Part shown: positions 13,926-24,646 of the stretch, piece after piece | How the letters are laid out: every line of letters begins with the position of its first letter | Position numbering within the stretch: position 1 is the stretch's first letter | Assembly: GCF_003672135.1 (NCBI RefSeq) | Contig: NC_039507.1 | Coordinates: 12,454,278 to 12,518,277 of the forward strand | Direction of reading: 5' to 3' | Origin: Ooceraea biroi | Lineage: Eukaryota > Arthropoda > Insecta > Hymenoptera > Formicidae | DNA length: 64,000 nucleotides | The notes under the pieces: generated by a model | What the model saw: only the letters and a program-made list of their open reading frames with translations | The model's database searches: none | What the model was told of the DNA's origin: nothing | Translations under genes and position numbers: made by a program

Positions 13926-14425
13926 AGCTCGTTTTAGACCGTGCAATATATTGTGCAATATTTGACGCAAGTTTTCAAGCAAAAAATATTGCAGAATATT
14001 ATACACAAATTGCAAACAAATTGCATGTGTTTCGTAAATTGCGCGAAGTATTGTAAACGTGCTCTATTTCTGAGCAATTTTTGGTCTGCTGGTATGCGCT
14101 ATGGTTTGTACGTTTCGAGATCTGTTCTTTTTAGCTGAACTGTCTGCACTAATACAAAAAGTATATATGTACATCTGTTTGTTTTAGCTGCCTAGTGCAT
14201 TAGTGCAGAAAGAACCTCGAAAAAGAACAAACTTTTGTTTGTTTATGATTAGTGCAAGATTATGGTGACCGCCTCGCTATTCGCCTCTGTATTATTCGTT
14301 TTGTTATACATATATGTTCCTATTAATAATCACGCTATTTCTATATAACTGATATGTTCCTCCATGTTTTCAGTTTGTACATATTGCGTATACAAATGTA
14401 TATTGCACATAGTCTAAAACGGGCT
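13926..14425. mobile_element. Harbinger-type MITE, copy 1 (TAA target duplication)
   Basis: A 500-bp non-autonomous element. The left terminus reads AGCTCGTTTTAGAC and the right terminus GTCTAAAACGGGCT, so the ends are inverted, with one mismatch in the left copy. TAA flanks both sides (13923-13925 and 14426-14428), the 3-bp TWA duplication typical of PIF/Harbinger elements. No transposase is present. A second copy at 59101-60971 aligns along nearly the whole length, including the GATCTGTTCTTTTTAGCTGA segment and the ATATGTTCCTCCATGTTTTC-like segment. This copy lacks about 85 bp near the right end that the second copy keeps. The superfamily call rests on the TSD and ends only. Confidence 0.75.
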
Positions 14426-14617
14426 TAAGAATTTATTTTTCTCATCGAAGCAACAATGACGAAATGCCAAATGTCGCGAACAAATTTTACGATCACGCGT
14501 GTTCGATATGGTGTAAGATGTTGAAACGAACAGCAGGTGCAGCACGAGCGTTTGTAACAACGTGGCCAGAATCAACAATGTCAACGATGTTAACCCTTTA
14601 AAGCATAATGCTATATA

Positions 14618-15067
14618 CAGGGTGTCCGGTAACTCACGACTCAACGCTTGTGAGTGGATAAAGAGGACTGAACTGAGTGGAAAAGTCCTATACCATTTTG
14701 CAATTTTCACAATAGTTAACGAGTTATTAATTATTAAAAATCGCTGTATTAGTCCGGCCTACCGCCGAATGTAAGCGCGCGGCGAGATGCGACCGCCTAG
14801 CGATCAAAGTTGCTAGGCGCGAGAAGTTGTTTATTACAAATGGCATGCCTAGCCATTGCCACTGCGATCGCTAGGCACTCGATCGCTAGGCGGTCGCATC
14901 TCGCCGCGCGCTTGCATTCGGCGGTAGGCCGGATTAATAGCACAATTTTTAATAATTAATAACTTGTTAACTATTGTGAAAATTGCAAAATGGTATAGGA
15001 CTTTTCCACTCAGTTCAGTCCGCTTTATCCACTCACGAGCGTTGAGTCGTGAGTACCGGACACTCTG
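14618..15067. mobile_element. Foldback hairpin MITE (TA target duplication)
   Basis: A 450-bp near-perfect palindrome with arms 14618-14805 and 14881-15067 and a 75-bp loop. The termini are CAGGGTGTCCGG on the left and the complement of CAGAGTGTCCGG on the right, flanked by TA on both sides. The arms are collinear with only a few substitutions and small indels. TA duplication and CAGGGTGT ends suggest the IS630-Tc1-mariner superfamily. There is no coding capacity. A transcript through it would fold into a dsRNA stem of about 185 bp. A (TA)n run follows directly (15068-15085). Confidence 0.8.
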
Positions 15068-16283
15068 TATATATATATATATATAGTACGTATGTATGTA
15101 TATGGCTTCTATATAGTTTTCGTCCTCTGCCTACTTCAGCGTATGTCAACTCACCTCGCTCGAGCTGCGTCGAGATTTCCTCTAATCTTGAGAGGAGAAA
15201 TATCTGAAAACGAAATTAATATGTCATGTAATATCACATGAAAATGAAACATTACTGCATGTAACACATCAGATATAAAACAAATGTAGAAACACACGTG
15301 AATATTAAACCATTATTACAATATACCTATAAATAAATATACATAAATACTGCATTAGATATAAAATAGACATAGAACTATATATAAAATAATGCGAAAA
15401 ACCGAATTGATGGATGGTTTATTACAAATCTGAGAAATATTCTTCTGAAACTAAGATATATTATTATTACAAAAATGTTTCTATCACAATATGCACTTGA
15501 ATAAAATATCACAGTAATACATGACGGCAGAGGCACTGTTTTCCTTTGATCATGAATGGAATGAGAGTTAACTAAAGGATCGAGCGTTCATATGATTACG
15601 GGTTGATGCTGACAAACGATTGCAATTGCGGATTGGCTAGCAGCAATACAAGAGAATGATGCATGCGCGGAGCATCGTGTTTGATCTGTTTCTCATCCGG
15701 GTTTATGTCCGTTGCTTATGCGCCAGAAGATGCAAAACAAACAACTGAGAACACACAAGCCGCCACTGCATTACCGTATTTGATCACGTTAAGCCACCAT
15801 ATCGGTAGATCGGTAAACGTTGCGATATCTGGGCGCAATAACCGCCACACGTATGCGCAATCTTGACATCTCGCGAGTTTTCGAAATTTGTTTCTATTCA
15901 CATACGCAGAAAAGTATATTAATCCTAAAGAGATGTATTAAAAAAATATAATAAAAGTGTAATAGTTACTTATCGCGTTCTTCAATGTGGTATAATATAA
16001 ACATGGAAATGTTAATTATGCAGTCTTCTATTCTTTCCTGTTCTCCTCTGCATCGTCTTCTCAAAGACTGTTCAGTAATTTAATTCCAATAAACTGCCAA
16101 TGGTTTAACAGCATCGCCTTTGCCTCGCTCGAAACTCGCAACGAGACGTAACTACTTTTATATGAAAGGAACCCTTTGTTTCTCCCTTTTCTAGTTAACG
16201 TCAAATTAAAGCGAATTAAAAGTAAACTTCAAAATTTTTTACATGCCAATTTGTCTTACGATTATTGTAACACGCCATAGTGC
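15068..16283. other. AT-rich stretch without recognisable gene
   Basis: It begins with a (TA)n run immediately after the foldback element. Otherwise it is AT-rich, with no gene, RNA or element recognised. Confidence 0.5.
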
Positions 16284-16468
16284 AATTTATATTTAAAAAA
16301 AAACAAATATAGTATTATGTTCTAACATCCTTCAATCATGTTTTAAAGATTAAAGTCACATTGAAATTTTCAATTAATTTATATTCTAAAAAAAACAATT
16401 ATAGTATTATGTTCTAACATCCTTCAATAATGTTTTAAAGATTAAATCAACGTTGAAATTTTCAATTA
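16284..16468 (+). repeat. Two-copy tandem duplication, 92-bp unit
   Basis: Copy 1 is 16284-16375 and copy 2 is 16376-16468. Both contain AATTTATATT, an A-rich run, ATAGTATTATGTTCTAACAT, CCTTCAAT-ATGTTTTAAAG and TTGAAATTTTCAATTA. They differ by a few substitutions and a 1-2 base length change, which suggests a fairly recent duplication. It lies about 310 bp upstream of the candidate promoter. Confidence 0.85.
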
Positions 16469-16779
16469 CTATCAAATAATATAATTTCTTTTACCTTCAC
16501 TTTCACTTTTAATCAATATCAAATAATTTAATTAATATCAAAGCAGCGAGATCGCGCACCTGCGGATAAAAAGCTGATCCGTCTGAACTGTTGAAACAAA
16601 TAGAGTACTGATGTAGTATTGTACATCCATGTCAGGACATATGTACGGTATTACGGATTATTATGGGGAAGCGCAGAGTCAATCGGGACGAACGACCATT
16701 GCGATAAAAAGAAAAAGCAAGAGGAATCGGTGGTGCGAGTAACCGTCATCCTGCAAGAACGTCATCACTGTGCGACATT

Positions 16780-16821
16780 TATAAAACCAAGTGCATTAAA
16801 TCCCCTTTCGTGCGTTCAGTT
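16780..16821 (+). promoter_or_regulatory. Candidate core promoter (TATA box plus initiator)
   Basis: TATAAAA starts at 16780. An arthropod-type initiator TCAGTT lies at 16816-16821, with the putative +1 A at 16818. The spacing of 38 bases is slightly longer than the usual 25-32, so the true start may lie a few bases upstream. It precedes by about 45 bases an ATG that opens a signal-peptide exon. The assignment depends on that exon being real. Confidence 0.35.
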
Positions 16822-16864
16822 TTCCTTTTTGTTTTATCCGTCACACTCCGTCACCGAGCGCATT

Positions 16865-16934
16865 ATGACCCGCCACGTCAATCTCGCGTTAACTCTCGCA
16901 ATCGCAGCGTCCATAACAGAAGCGCGTTCAGAAG
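16865..16934 (+). CDS. Candidate first coding exon of a secreted or membrane protein (partial)
   Basis: The ATG at 16865 has A at -3. The 23 complete codons give a short polar N-terminus (MTRHVN), a hydrophobic core (LALTLAIAASI) and a small-residue cleavage context (T-E-A then R). This is a standard signal-peptide layout with predicted cleavage after about residue 20. The exon can end at 16934, where AAG meets GTGCGT, a strong splice donor that leaves a phase-1 intron. Signal-peptide exons followed by phase-1 introns are a well-known arrangement in secreted and cell-surface genes. A TATA/initiator pair lies just upstream, giving a short 5' leader. I could not find the next exon downstream on this strand, so neither family nor function is assigned. 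It could also be a chance open frame: the reading frame continues without a stop to 16993 if unspliced. Codon use resembles the surrounding CpG-rich DNA. Confidence 0.4.
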
Positions 16935-18657
16935 GTGCGTTAAAACCGATAATGAACCCATTGTTAGGTCACGTATATCGATACATTGCTTAATTTTCGG
17001 CTCATCAGACTGGTTCCCCGCGGCAACGACTGCATGAGCGCTCTTCTCGCGCGGATCGATGACGGAAAATGTACTTGCGCGAGATATTTTTGCAATTTTC
17101 GCGTATGACGCGATGTCGCATTGTTGCCGAGAAATTTCTCGTGACTTACGAGCAGACGCGCCACTAAACCCTTTTAAAGATCCGGTCTTGAGTCTCGTAA
17201 TAAATAAAGGAAATACAACGGGTAGAGTATAACGGAGAAACGACAATACTAGTATTTTATATCATGACAGGTCGCCCCTCACTTAGTTTAATCGAGAATT
17301 GCTAATCTTGCCGAACACATTTTCGTGACTCGACTGACGCGTCGAGCAGAAAAACGGAATCCTTGTCGGGAAGGACTCACAGGGAGATAATCCGCTTTCC
17401 GGGGACTTCTTCCTCCGTCGCAAATTAAAACTCATCGTCGGGGACACGTTTCCACGTATTTGCCGTAACGACGCGGTCGGCTTCAATTTATGGTTTCATA
17501 CGTGGCGCTCTCTCTTTGAATTATTTTTTCACGGTAGGACACCGTGATCCGGACATAAAGCATAGCGCGTCAACGATAACTCGTCCGTCAAAGAACTCTC
17601 GCCAGCGGTCCTCTCGAACCACCTCTTCGCGCGCGTTTCGCCATTATTATTTTCTCTGCTTGCCTTCTCTACCCTCTTACCTTTCTCAGCTCGTTGACTC
17701 GCGTGCTTCGCTACCTCGTCAAAAATTCGCGTGTAACTCGCGAAAAGCTTTGTGGCTGGCACACCTCTTCCGAGGCTTTCGCCAGCGCGACGTACATGTC
17801 AAAATGCTCCGCGAAATAAACGAGATGCCGCCGCCACCACCGTCCCGAAAAAAAAGAGAGTAAGAGAGAGTGAGTGAAAGAAAGCTTTGTTTAAAAACTC
17901 CCGCAGAGACCTACCAGAGTAAATGTATGCGGATTTTAAATCCGCTTATACCTCTCGCGAGGTATGTCCTTTTTACCGGATTTTACTCCGGCCTCGCGCA
18001 AGCCTCGCCGCCACTCGTTATGCGTCCCGAGTTCCGGCAAACTTTTCAATGTCGTTTTCTAACTCCGTGCTCGCTGCGCGGACACTTTCGCTTGAGAGCA
18101 TCGGGTTTAAAAAGAGACTTCGCCCCGACGACGAGAGACGTATCATATCCGATTATATAATTCTTTGACGGCCGTCACGCCGGAGTGGCTCGATACTCGG
18201 AGAGTTAGAAACTCGGATATAGTTGGAGTCCCGCTCCGCTCGGAATACGCATCAGTGACAATCCTGTCCAGTGCGCTAATTTAACGACGGAATTTAATCT
18301 TCCCGTGCGAAACATTAGGCCCTCCTCTCGTATTAAATGATTTCACCCTCCGGAAGGTACACAACACTTAGGGTTGCCGTCGCAACCCATGAGAAATTCA
18401 GTGATGGCGCGCGTGTTTGCGTTGTCAACATCGTATAATCCTGACACTGCGCTGGTGCATTACTTTGGACGTTTACTTCGTTGAGTGCATCGCAAAAACG
18501 GGGGTGTTGGGTGTAAAAGTCTTTACACCCACGTCTTTCGGATATTTCGTGCTGCACGTTTATCGTAACTCTACATCCATTTTGTAGAAAGAAATGCTAG
18601 TAAAATACAGCGAGATGTACATTCGAATGACATTGATTTGTAGGAGAGACCGTAGAA
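16935..18657. other. CpG-rich DNA, possible intron of the upstream exon
   Basis: CpG-rich to about 18260, then AT-rich. If the exon ending at 16934 is real, this would be the start of its first intron. Open frames on both strands (for example 17516-17863) show no domain, and I found no acceptor-bounded exon I could defend. Confidence 0.4.
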
Positions 18658-19356
18658 GGGTTGGTTGTCACACTTTTCCTTTATGAATTTTTTACACTTT
18701 ATTTTTATGCACAAAAATGATTCTGTTAATGCCGTTCTTAGATTCTATCCTTAAAGCATCCTAAAAAACTTAGTCGTAATTTTCTAATAATTTTAAACAC
18801 ACTTACAAGAACTTTAAAAAATTTGCAAAGTGTGACAATCTTCCCCGCTGGGATTGATTGTCTCAATCACAAAGGTTGATTGTAACAGTGTATTTTAAAC
18901 AAGAACTGAAGAATATGACACAAACAGAATATTATTAAGCGATTAATAAATCTATTGTATGAATCTAATTAACATATTATTGACGAGAAATAGGTAAAAC
19001 AATAAAAAATTCTATAACACTACTAAGTAAATACAAATGAAAAAAAATTATTAATATTAAGAATCTATTTTAAAAAGTCGGTTTCGCAGTTTTGGTAAAT
19101 ATCCTAACCCAAGCTATCCCCTGTTTTTTATTTTGCAAAGTACACGCGTAAATACAGTGTTTTCCGCCCCTCCTACGGGGGGGGGCTTCACTTACGGAAA
19201 ATCTAACCTAACCCAACCCAACCCTGCTTGTTACTTAAAGGAGGTCGTCTGTTTGAAGCACTTCAGCGGTCAAAGCGGTACTGAATTAACAATAATCACC
19301 AGCAAAATAGAAACAAATTCGTCCTTCAATGTGTGAACAGAATGTAAACAATAGCA

Positions 19357-19715
19357 TCCCACACAGCACAAATGACTGTTTGCCGGCTGATAGTCGACAT
19401 TTTTCAGTCAACTTGAAGTCAACTTTTTAAGTCGACATTTAGTCAACTATTTGTTGGATGGTTTATTGTCGACTTTAATTATAGACTGAAAGTCGACCTA
19501 AGGTCGACTATTTTCGAAAGTCGACTTCTAATTGCCATAAAGTCAACTTATAAGTCCACTTTTGGCTAACTGATAGACGACTATAGTCGAGTCATTTGTC
19601 GACTATTAGCTGACTATAAGTTGACATTCAGCCTGACTTCGACTTTTTAAAGTTGACTTTAGACTTCTTCTGCCGACTGACAGTCAACTAACAGTCGACT
19701 TGGTGCTGTTTGGGA
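19357..19715. mobile_element. MITE-like element made of degenerate GTCGAC palindromes
   Basis: The ends TCCCACACAGCAC (19357-19369) and GTGCTGTTTGGGA (19703-19715) are inverted repeats with one mismatch over 13 bp. The interior is an irregular array of AGTCGACT/AGTCAACT-type words in both orientations, with eight exact GTCGAC sites and about seven GTCAAC/GTTGAC variants in roughly 330 bp. Spacing is uneven, so it is not a simple satellite. No coding potential. The target duplication is unclear. Confidence 0.6.
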
Positions 19716-19768
19716 TACTAAACTTTACAAATCTCCACAATACAATATTTGAATAATATACTCAATAA

Positions 19769-20058
19769 TATACTCAAGTTTCTAATAATTATACCTTTTA
19801 TCATTTTCCCATAAAAAATAACTTTTTTATGAGAATTGCCAAAATTCTTTTTAAGAACTTCCATTTTAACCTGAGAGAAAGCTTTTCACAAAGTTTTATC
19901 AAAACTGGAATACTATACTCAAATTTCTAGTAATTATACCTTTTATTATTTTCCCTTAAAAAATGACCTTTATGGGAGTCGCCAAAATTCCTTTTAAATA
20001 CTTCCATTTTAACCTAAGAGAAAGCTTTTTACAAAGTTTGATCGAAATCGGAGCCGTA
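19769..20058 (+). repeat. Two-copy tandem duplication, 145-bp unit
   Basis: Copy 1 is 19769-19913 and copy 2 is 19914-20058. Both carry TATACTCAA, TTCTA-TAATTATACCTTTTAT, ATTTTCCC, GCCAAAATTC, ACTTCCATTTTAACCT and GAGAAAGCTTTT in the same order, with scattered substitutions. The second copy runs into an open frame of about 66 codons (19963-20163) that I do not recognise. Confidence 0.8.
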
Positions 20059-20609
20059 CCCTTTTCGGAATTCCATCCCAGAACTGCTCGAAACATAATA
20101 ATTACACATCTGCTGGTACAAGACCTTTATTCGATTTCCTTTTATACTTTCGAACCATTATAATTTTGTTTGTAAGAGCAAAAACATTTAGGCCCATTAA
20201 ATATTTGAAAATTATATTTTCATATAAAAAATAGAATTATTGTATACGCAGGGATCGGTTGTTTCAATGTGACAACCATTCCATAATCTCTGAGACAACT
20301 AGCCCCGCCGGGCCATTTTGTAAAATAAAGTTTGCTGTTAATCTAACTTAAAGTAAGGATTGTGTAACAATAAAATACTTCAAATCATGGCCTATTAACT
20401 ACATGTAATAAAAATAATTTAGTAACGTCATAAAACTTTATTTACCAGCTAGCAAAATGAGAAATCGTTTATAAAAATGGACTTTATTCATGAAACTATG
20501 TTCATGAAATTACACTCACTGTTTGATAAATGGAAGTTGTTGCCCTGACAATACCGGCGAACTCCTAGCAATCTAGCAACCAAAAAATCAACATTGTGAC
20601 AACCAACCC

Positions 20610-23434
20610 CGGTTTCCTCTTAAAATCACCTTGTTATTTGATTAAAAACTAGAATATACTTGGAATAATGCCGCAATGCTCGCGGCATAGGATAGAATAT
20701 ATAAAAAGCGTGTTACCGACGAGAAAGAATCGGCGGCAACACAACGATAGAGCACAGAGCGCGTGCAACGTGCACTTTGTTTGCGAGAACAATGCAGCCA
20801 ATGATCATTAATGATGAACGATGCGCCTTGTGCGCGCAACCGCGAATGGCATTAACCGGACTGAATAAAATATACGATGGAATTAGCTGGACATTAAATC
20901 CCCGTGAAGGCAAGCAAAATAGGTACGCGTATTTTCCTTTGTAACGAGTCCATTGGCGGAGGGTGGGCTGATTAATATGGGTACTAAAAGAAGTACCGGG
21001 ACGCTCTTAGCCGCCTCTATGGCGAACTTAAGAATAGATATACGCGAGTAGAGAGAGATATGGGGGGGTTGTGCACCCTTCTTCGTTGTAAAGTTGCCCC
21101 GCTATGCATACAAACGTCCGCTTTTGACTCTGCGCGCGCTATTGGAAAGCAAGTGTACAAGGCCGAAATATATGTACGTCATTGTATTCGTGAACTATTT
21201 TGTATACTTACGTTGTGATATTGTGCTACGTAATCGTGCCATAATGCTCGCCTTACCTCGCGGTCGATATCGTGCGAGAATAATGCCGCGGTTTTAAAAG
21301 GAGCAGTTAAACGCGTAATTACAGCGCGGGACACTTTTCTGTGCTAACGTGATATTGAATATTTCTAACGTCGCGTCGCCGGATGATGGATCGGTCTGGG
21401 AATGTAAAGTTTAAATTTAAATTTTAACGTAGCGTAAGTTTAAAAAAACAATGATTTCTCTCAGATGTGCACTATGCACAATAGATGATGTCTTTCCCTT
21501 TTTTATCTCTCACGCGTAGCATGTACGCTATTCCGAGCATGAATCCACATTTACGAGATGTCATCTCGATGACAGATTTTTCATCAACTCGGGACTAATA
21601 TTTTCTGTACAGCATTGTTGAGATATTAACAACTTTTAATATGTTCCCTGCCGCGTATACCATTTTCGATACATACTCAAACTCATTTTCAGACAAAGTG
21701 ATATTTTTATTATTGATATAGATATGTATATTATTAATAGATAAAGTACAAGAAAATAATTGTTGGTATCACTATTACATGTTCTGTGATGATGTTTGTT
21801 AAGTTTCATCAAGTTTCACTATTTACTCTACTAAAAAAATTAATTTCCAGCTCACAAAAAGCGAAAAAATAGATAAGTTTACATATTTATCAAGGTCTGT
21901 ATATCGATACAATGTGTACCATTTTTTATACATATGGCTTGAAAATGACAACAAAATCGACTTGGCAGGGAACGTGTTAAATTCGAGAAAATAAAATTGG
22001 AAATATGAAACACTTCGCAGAATGTTTCAAAAGTATAAGTAAGTAAGAAAACTATCCTTCGCTGAATTTTAAGTAAGCTCTACATTAGCCCTGTATCTTA
22101 AATGAAAAGTTAATTATAAACATTTAAATGTTGAAAATTAAAGCAGAACAAGTTGATAAGCTGTTCAGTTTCGTACAACAAAATGCCAGCTCTATGAACT
22201 TATTAAAGAATTTAACATAAAAGTTTGACATTACACGTTCAGTTTCTCACTTGAAACGTTTCGTGTGAATGCGATTACTTCCAGAGTCTTTCTCGGCTCT
22301 TAAGAATAGCGCACCAACGGTAAATACATCAAATCCAAAAAAGTTCGAGATGAATAACCGCCGAGTCACATACGACATCGTATATCGGATGCTCACGTAT
22401 ATCTTTGACCTACATGTCAGCCCGCGTCCTTGTCATATGGTGTAAAAAGTTTTAGTTGTGACCACTTGGATGTATGTACAAAGGACGTTGCATATTGGGA
22501 TGTGAGGGTTTCTTAAAAGGGTTCGAGAGTTCGGACCAGTAAGAACGTCAAAAGCCGGATTGTTGCTCGCTCGCGTTTGACTTTGGCGCAATGAGTAAGA
22601 CATTATCTGTCAGTATAATGAGAAGCGCGCAGGCGGGACTATGGAGTACGAACGGAAGCATGGGGGCACACTCTGGTCTGTCACCGATGACGGAGTGCAG
22701 TGCCCTCTGGGTGCACCGTCGTCTTCGTCTTCGTCTTCGTCGACGCGCCACCGCCAGCCATCTCGCGCCGTCTCGCCCGAGGAGATATTCATAGAAGAGG
22801 AACTTCAGGGAACTTACGGGCTATTCGTGGTTTCCCATAAATGCGCGGGCGACGAGAAGCGGCGGGGAGCGGTAAGGGCCGATGGAGGAAGCGTCGCATA
22901 TTTTTAACCCGCAGCTTGCAAAAAGCTGACTTATTTATAGAAACGGTTAGCAGCCGGCGCACGGTACGGCACACACCGGTTGTTTTGTCTCTTTGTTTTG
23001 TCTGCCGTGGCAAAACGATAATGCTCTTACGTGTCGGTGCGCAAGGTGCGGACTGTTACGAGAGACTGTAACGTTAGATCCCTCTCGCCGTAACGGCTTG
23101 CCGGTCTTATGGGTATTCATGCGACGTTCATGTGCCGACCAACGTATGTGAGGGCGATTTGAATGTATTATTTGCACAATGCGTAAGTGGCATCTGTTTC
23201 CGATTACCGGGTATTGTCTGAGAGGACGTATGCGAAATTCCATTCATAAGAAAATCTTACGAGTTAATTCCTTTAAACGGAAGCTGCGTATCTTTAAATC
23301 TATTGGCGGGCGTGACATTAAAATCGAGCTGAAATGGAATTAAAATTCTATTGTACGCAAATATGTATATCGGTCACTCTTGATTCGTCGAGTTAATTGC
23401 TACCTTTCGAGGTTATTACAGAACGCTTTCGAGA
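20610..23434. other. Mixed DNA with a CpG-rich island at 22550-23240
   Basis: No gene is recognised. The 22550-23240 island contains a TCG/TTC trinucleotide run (22718-22743), and open frames on both strands there are compositional. The 21400-22250 part is AT-rich and featureless. Confidence 0.5.
22718..22743 (+). repeat. GTC/TTC hexanucleotide-type microsatellite
   Basis: Repeated GTCTTC units followed by GTCGAC. They create a serine-rich or aspartate/glutamate-rich run in overlapping open frames, which I regard as artefacts. Confidence 0.8.
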
Positions 23435-23438
23435 TTAA

Positions 23439-24646
23439 GGGGGTATTCTAGTGTAAAAGCGGAATTTGTATGCTATTTTGGTGAATTTTTTTGAAAAAAG
23501 TATAAGGATTTTTGAGGCAGGGTTTTCCCTGCTTATTCATACATATTTGGTGTATGTTTCCAAATTTTTTTATTAGACAATAACTATAAATAAGCGCTGC
23601 ACATGATATTAAATAAGAACATGAAAAAAAAGTTGTTCCATGGTTCCCATGATTTCAGCTGTTCTGCTCATCTGAAACAAAAAAACCAAAGAGATCCTTA
23701 ATTAGTATGAGTGTGGCTATAGCAGGTACCAGAATGTAAAAAAATGTTGAAAATTTAAAACATGACGTCATTGAGAAAATTAAGTTTCGATTTATGCCAT
23801 TTTTTTCACCATTGAAGGGCTGTAGAAATTCCAAAAAACAATATTTCGACTTGATTGTGGTAGGGGCTATAGCCACACATACATATACTGAAGATGTGTG
23901 CAAAAGCCTGAGTCAATTGATTAACTGGTTTTTGAGATATCATGGGAACCAATTTGAAAAACATGGTTTCGAGAAAAACACGTTTAAAGTTTTTCATACT
24001 GATTATATAGAGATAATGTTACTTACGATCAATCGGCTAGTCCAGGGCCATACAGGGGACATTCCTCTTGTTCGTAGAAGTCCTGCAGAGCTGATCTCTC
24101 TTCCCTGCGATTCATTCTCTGATCTCGAGAGAAGTTAGTGGAGCGCCGCTCCGAGCGGGTGATACGAGCTTCGTTCCGGGAGTTTGCGTACATCACCGCT
24201 TGCTGACCAATACTAACTCCCATCACGTTCATAAGTTTGAAAATTGGCATAAATCCTTTATTGAAAATTATAACTGCCAAGAATGTTGCTATTTCAACAA
24301 CTTTCACGCCAGCATGGAGATGTTTTGGAGCAAAAGTCCAAATCAATGAATTTAGAGATTCATTGTACTATACAACCTGTACTATATAAAGGCTCCAATT
24401 CAAATGTACGACCTTCAAAGAATAACGATCTTCCGACCCTACCTAAAATACTAACACAATGCTCTGTTGTGTGCCGCGCGGTTCAACCGCCGAGCGCGCG
24501 CCAGAGGTCATTTTCTATTAGGTGCTATTACTTTGTTAATTTTGCGAATCGGGCTAAATCTTCTCGCAGACATATTTTTCATACCATATACTTGCAAAAT
24601 ATGCCAAAAAATCGATTTTTCCGACATGCTACACTAGAATACCCCC
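23439..24646 (-). mobile_element. Internally deleted Kolobok-like transposon (TTAA duplication)
   Basis: A 1208-bp element bounded by 17-bp perfect inverted ends, GGGGGTATTCTAGTGTA at 23439 and its complement ending at 24646. TTAA flanks both sides (23435-23438 and 24647-24650). TTAA duplication is shared by the piggyBac and Kolobok superfamilies. The retained minus-strand coding remnant (24029-24367) resembles the C-terminus of Kolobok-type, Mutator-like-domain transposases, which favours Kolobok. About 590 bp of non-coding DNA separates the stop codon from the 23439 end. A full-length Kolobok element is several kb, so the front of the transposase is deleted. An identical solo terminus occurs at 41654. 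Confidence 0.7.
24029..24367 (-). pseudogene. C-terminal transposase remnant (Kolobok / Mutator-like domain type)
   Basis: Read on the minus strand, an open frame of about 112 codons ends at a TGA at 24029-24031 and is closed upstream by a TAG just beyond 24367. Visible features are an APKHLHAGVK segment followed by VEIATFLA, FNKGFMPIFKLMNVMGV, an IGQQ motif, a charged stretch with repeated arginines (ARITRSERR, RMNRREER) and a final LYGPGLAD. The FN-G, small-G-IGQ, arginine-rich helix and YGPG order matches, from memory of the family, the tail of arthropod transposases with a Mutator-like transposase domain. The N-terminal and central catalytic region is missing, so it cannot be active. It sits inside a TTAA-flanked element, which supports the assignment. 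Confidence 0.55.

Larger units (their letters stand above)
18658..20609. mobile_element. Possible TIR-bounded element of unknown class
   Basis: GGGTTGGTTGTCACA at 18658-18672 is exactly complementary to TGTGACAACCAACCC at 20595-20609, giving 15-bp terminal inverted repeats about 1.95 kb apart. Related GACAA-CCCCGC-GGG motifs recur inside near 18834-18852 and 20305-20320, as subterminal repeats would. The interior holds a 145-bp tandem duplication (19769-20058), a short CCTAACCCAACCC stretch near 19205 and a nested GTCGAC-array element. I saw no clear target-site duplication and no transposase, so the superfamily is open and chance pairing is not excluded. Confidence 0.35.

Noticed and set aside
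14588..14617. TTAACCCTTTAAAG next to the foldback element, resembling a piggyBac-type end
   Set aside because: No inverted partner or second TTAA was found on the other side.
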